Shown here one piece after another: positions 52,401 to 58,400 of a stretch of DNA of 64,000 nucleotides; positions within the stretch are counted from its first letter, which is position 1; each line of letters starts with the position of its first letter. Made by a program: the position numbers and the translations under genes. The notes under the pieces are model-generated. The model made no database searches. It had not been told where the DNA came from and saw nothing but the letters and a program-made list of their open reading frames with translations. Origin of the DNA: Tridacna crocea (taxonomy: Eukaryota > Mollusca > Bivalvia > Cardiida > Cardiidae); NCBI GenBank assembly GCA_943736015.1, contig OX031058.1:3363001-3427000 (forward strand), written 5' to 3'.

Positions 52401-55400
52401 ACAAGTCCAGATTTATTTAACTATGAGAAAAATGACAAAGTCAATTTTCAAGCTACATGTTACAGTTTTGTGCAAATGGTTTTAATTTGGACAAGGCTAA
52501 TTTTTGTTTGTGTTGTGAAGGGTTATAGCTGAAAAAAAATCATGTCATTTTCTGTCTAGGATGGTATTGCAGGATTTATTATAATCTACCCCTATAAGCA
52601 GTGTTTTAATGCAGGGGTATTGCATTTAAGTTCTACTCTATCAACATTCCTATGTTTGTGATAATAATTCTGATGTATATGATTATTTCCTCACAGTGTT
52701 TTGCAGAGGCCAGCCTGGGATACCTTTCACTAAATCTTTTATGCAAGAAAATGATTTTATCAAATGTTTGCATAACTTTTCGGCAATTCATATCATTGGG
52801 TAAAGCTGGGATCGAATGTCTGTGATAAATAACATACACAAATATGTTGGCTGTCGCCATGATATGGCTGAAATTATGTTGGAAGTGGGGTAAACCACCA
52901 TACTGAAGTAATGGTAATTACTGTTCATGGCATAAGAAAACAATGGATTTCATCTTTAAACTTAAAACCTGAAAGCAAATTTTTTTTCTTCATTTACACT
53001 GTGAAATCTTTACCATATGACAAAATATTTGACTTGTCTAAATTGAATGCATGTGCAGAAAAAAAGTAAGTTATTGTTGAAGTTTCTTTCCTTAAAAGCC
53101 ATTAAAACCTGATATTGTTTGGTAAAGGGATAGAAGTAAAACATGTACAAAAACAACTTAACCCTGTACCCCATATAGCATTTCTATGGCATATCTAATT
53201 GACCCTAAATGACAGCAAGGATGAAGCCATTTCTTATGTGTAAATGACATCTTTTGGTAGCATAGAAAACATTGTGACAAAAGGTGAAATTGCTCGTGAC
53301 GAGCAATTTCACCTTTTGCCACAATGTTTTCCAAAGGCTCCTACAAGCAATGTGTAGAAACAAGTATCTGTGGAGTAAAGGGTTAAAACTGATCTGCTAG
53401 ATATATTTTATGACCAGAACAGAGGGATTGATTTTTATTTTGATATTGAGTAGAGCACAGAATACTAGTAAACCAACAGACATTTTCACTGTTGAAAAAA
53501 GATCCAAAAGATAACAAATTCAGGGATGCTTTTTGACTGAAGTATTTTAGCAAAGCGGACCATTTACATTAACCCATTACCACACAATCCCTACTTTTGA
53601 CGCCCCAGAAAAAGAAGCTTTTAGAAAACATTGTGGGAAAAGGAGAAAATGCTGGTAACCAGCATTTTCTCCTTTTCCCACAATGTTTTCTTCAAATTTT
53701 CAGTCACTTTTATTTTGTGGTCTGTGAATGCTTTCAATTTGGACAAGTCTATAATATTGTCGTTTGGTAATGAGTTAAAATTCAAATTGCATATGTTGTG
53801 CAGTCTGATCTTGCAAAGGTAGCAATGGTTGTAACAACGTGGTGTTAAGGTTAAAGAGTCAATCCGGATAGGGAAGTTGTCATGAACTATATGAAGTTGT
53901 TGTACAGTATTTGATTGTTAATCAATTGTAGGACAGTGTTGCTACTCCTACAGATGGTGGTGGAGTATTGTCAATGTGTGAACGATATACCATCTGTGGC
54001 AGCTGACTTACTGACACGATTGATAGATCTGTTAAAAGTGAGTTTTGTACAAAGTATAGATAAAACAGACCAACTTCAGTCTTGAATATTAAAACAGTCC
54101 TTCACTGTATACTGGCCATTTGGTTGGTATTGAAACTAATATTTCAACTTATTGCATACAAGTGAAATAACATTTTCAATATATTTTTGTTGCAGTGCTA
54201 TTTATTTACAGATAAAGCACAGAAACTTAATTTTTTTATAACTTGTCATTTTCAATTTCATGCTTTAATGATCAAACACTATACTGATATTTTAGAACTT
54301 TTTGGCCTTAGCAATGAAGGAGTAGCAGTTAGAGAAGGCCCATAAACAATAACAGATCATAGTAAAGTATACACAGCAGAACAATACAAACAAATTTATT
54401 TCTTGTCTCCCATAGTTCACCTTATAGGCCATAAAAATAGAATTATTTAAGTATGTATATGTACATTTTATTTAACTCTGTACCACACAATCCCAACTTT
54501 TGACGAACCTGAGAAAGAAGCCTTTTGAAAACAGCATTTCTGTTTTTCCTATAATGTTTTCTACCCTTCCCAAGACAAAATTTCAATTTTAGAGCCATAG
54601 TTATGTTGTCGTCTGCAAATGCTTTCAATTTGGACTGGACTACAATTTGGTCGTATGGTAAAGAGTTAAAGCTCTTATACTTTAACCAATAAGCAAGTTA
54701 AGATCTTCCTAACTAAAATGACTTGAAACAAATTGTAGATTATTTATCTGATCCACAAATTTCATGTATTGCTTGCCATCATCCATTTTAAAGAAAACAG
54801 GCATGTAAGTCTTCGGCATGCTGTTACTATTGTATGTTTCCAATAGGTTCTAAGGTTTTGTGTTTCATTAAGAAGGTAATGTACAATCTAAGTAACTGTA
54901 TGCAGTTATATTTTATTTTCGTGGATTTTATTAAATCCCATAATTCTATTTCAGATATTTAATTCCCGGACATGTCAGCTAGTCTTGGGGGCTGGTGCTT
55001 TGGAACTTGTGGGGTTAAAAACTATATCAACAAAAAATTTAGGTTTGTATTTTTGTTTCATGTATATATCAGTGTAGAATACTCTTTATTGAATTTAGTT
55101 AAAATGACCTTCATAAATGTATAAACATACAGGTTCTTTCTTAGTAATTAATATTGGGATCTAATTCATTATACCCCTGCAAAATAAATGTTTTCGGGGG
55201 GTATACTGGAATCAGCCTGTCTGTCCTTGTGTCCATCTTTGTGTCCGTCTGTGTGGTCGTCCATCTGTGTGTCTGTCCGTGTGTCCATCTGTGTACAAAA
55301 TACTAGTAATTTTGTGTAGCAAACTCCTACTATAGTTTTCCTTCAATTGTTTTGAAACTTTCCACATAGACTGATCATATATTGAAGATTTGCAAGATGC

Positions 55401-58400
55401 AATTATCAAGTGTCAACTCTTCCTCGTTGAGGAATGATCTCCCCTTGAACTAGACACTTTTTTCTGTCAAAGAGCTGGCGGGGGTATTAAGTCACATGCA
55501 GTGACAGCTCTAGTTACTTTCTGAAACAAAAGATACAGTAACTATTGTAGAAAGTATTTCAACACACTAGGCCAGTGAAAACATGGTTTTTTGATCATAC
55601 CAGACAGAACATGCAGTCTGAGCTTGAATTTTTACTGCATGCCTATCTTGTCTCTTCTCTTTGAAAAAAAAATTCTAGCTTTTGATGGATTGTATTCTAA
55701 GCTGTCAAAAGAGGTTATGTTTATAAATGTGCTGCTGAAAGAGATGAATTGTAAATGATTACAGATGCCAAAAAGAGCCTTGCTCTGGCAAAAGGGCAGT
55801 AAATGTATCTCCATAGTGCAAGCAAGTCATTACATAAACATAAAACCATTCTGTTAAACCATCAAGCAGATAGATATTTGTCCTTTAACCCTTACCAAAT
55901 GGCAAAATTTAAGACTGGTTTAATTTGAAAGCATTTGCAGTGGACAAAATAAAAGTGACTCAAAAATTGTAATTTGTTTCCGGCAGAGCTAGAAAACATT
56001 GTGGGAAAAGGAGAAAATGCTGGTAACCAGCATTTTCTCCTCTTCCCTCAATGTTTTCCAAAGGCTTTTCTTTCAGGGTCATTAAAAGTTTGGATTGTGT
56101 AGTAATGAGTTAATATCCAAAACATTTACCAGTAGCAGAAACTTGAGGCCCAAGTCAACCTATGTGTACTGCTGCCTTGGCTGACCTGGGTCAATATATC
56201 TTGCTTGCAGATACTTTCACTGGACTATCATAGAATAATTTTCTAAATTTATCCACTTTATTTTGTTCAACAATCAATTTGAATGTCTGGCATCTGTATT
56301 CACAAACCATTCTTATAAACATTACAGCTTTTATTCCAACCCTTCTCACTCAACTTGAATTTTTAGAATTTTAGCATATATGTAATTATTATACTGAGTA
56401 AAATATGTTTTACTCTTTACCACACAATCACAACTTTTGACACCCTTGTATAAGAAGCCTTTGAAAACATTGTTGGAAAAGAAGAAAATGCTGGTAACTG
56501 GTATTTTCTCCATTTCCCACAGTGTTTTCTTCCCCATCCAAAACAAAAATCATTATATCGGTTACATTTAAATTGCCGTCTGCAAATCTTTTCAATTTGG
56601 ACAAGTCTAAAATTCTGTCGTTTAGTAAAGAGGTGAACTAAGAACAGTCTTTGTGTAATTCTTAAGAATTTTCTAAATATTGAAGTAACACAGGTTCTAG
56701 TTGGCTAAACCAAATGGTCAAGCCAATCAGATGTTGTGTTACTTTCAAAATCCAGAGCAAAACAAACTCATAAAAACTTACCATGTTTTCTTTGCAGCCT
56801 TAGCATCTAGGTGTTTACAGTTGGTTGTTCATTTTATGCCAATGGTTAAACAACATTTTGAAGAAAAATTGGTCAGCAAGTCTGTAAATATGTTAAAACA
56901 TTTTGACCAAAGTCTAAAGGTGAGTGTTGTGAAAGCTTGTGTGTTGTTTCTATCGTTTTTAATAGTGATAACCACTTTGATGTAGTTCATATCTAAGTTG
57001 AGAGTCAAGAGCTTTTTGTTGACAATAAGGACTTTTTTTTCTCAATGATTTTATGTAGAGAATACTCAGTCAAATAAAGCTTTTCATCGTATAATTATGT
57101 AGATCTATTTTCTGTACTTACATTTGAGTATACCAGAAAAAGAAAGCTTATCAAATTGCATAAAAAATAGAAATACCTTGCCTGTACTTTTAGCCAAGGT
57201 CAAACTCTAGCAGTTCATGTTTTAATACTATGCTGCAGTCATTGACATTAATTTCATTCTTCATTCATTTGCCTTTGACAACATTGTATCAAATGGAGAA
57301 ATGCTTGTATCCACAATGCCTTTTCTTCTGTTAACTCTTTACCAGACAACAAAATTTTTGACTTGATCCATTTGAAAGCATTTGCAGACTACAAAATTAT
57401 TTTAGCTCACAAGGTGACTGCTGCCTTTGATAGGGTAGAAAATAATATGGGAAAAGGAGAAAATGCTGGCTACCAACATTTGCTTTTTTTCCCTCATTGT
57501 TTTCAAAAGCCTTCTCTTTCAGGGTTAAACCATTTGAAAAAGCAGGTGCTCTCAGTTTGTTTAGATTTAAAATGCCAAGCCCTGATAGCGCAGATGGTAC
57601 CGTGCAGAACTTGAGAAAAGGGGTCCATGGTTCGATCCCTGGCTTGACCAATTTCTTTTGGAGGATTGATAATAGTCATTGTGACAGGATTCAGCATTTT
57701 CTCTTTTTCCCACAAGGTTTTCTACCCTATCAAAGAAAAATTATTTCATATGAGCCACATTGAAACTGTCATCAGCAAATGCTTTCCATTCAGACAGGTC
57801 TAAAATCTTGTCATGTGGTAGGGTTAAGAAGTTCCTTTTCATCCAAAAATGCTTTTGAAATAGGAATAGCTTGGTTTTTACTGTCAGCTGGAAAGTTTCA
57901 TTATACCCCAAAATTCTGTTTGGGGGGTATATAGGAGTCAGCTAGTTGGTCGGTCCGTCCGTCCGTCCGTCGGTCCATCAGTCGGTCTGTAGCTTTTTGT
58001 CTGCTCTATTTCTCATAAACTACTGGACAAATTTTATTCAAACTTCACAGGTAAACTCAGTATCAAGCAGAGATGTGCATATGAAATGTTGGTTATGGTT
58101 CATTGATTTTTCACTGAGTTATGGCCCTTTCATGAAATTTCTTGTCCGCTCTTTTTCTCATCAACTATTAGACAGATTTGGTTCAAACTACACAAATAGA
58201 CTCAGTATCAAGCAGAGATGTGCATATCCTATTTTGGTTATGGTTTATTTAGGTTTCATGGAGTTATGGCCCTTTGATAATTCTGGAAAAATTTCTTAGA
58301 CATTTGTGTTCTGCAAAACCTTTTCATTTAAGCCAGTCTCAATTTGTCCAACTGGCAAATAAAAATGTATCAAGTAAGTTTTATTCTCTACAAGTCTTCA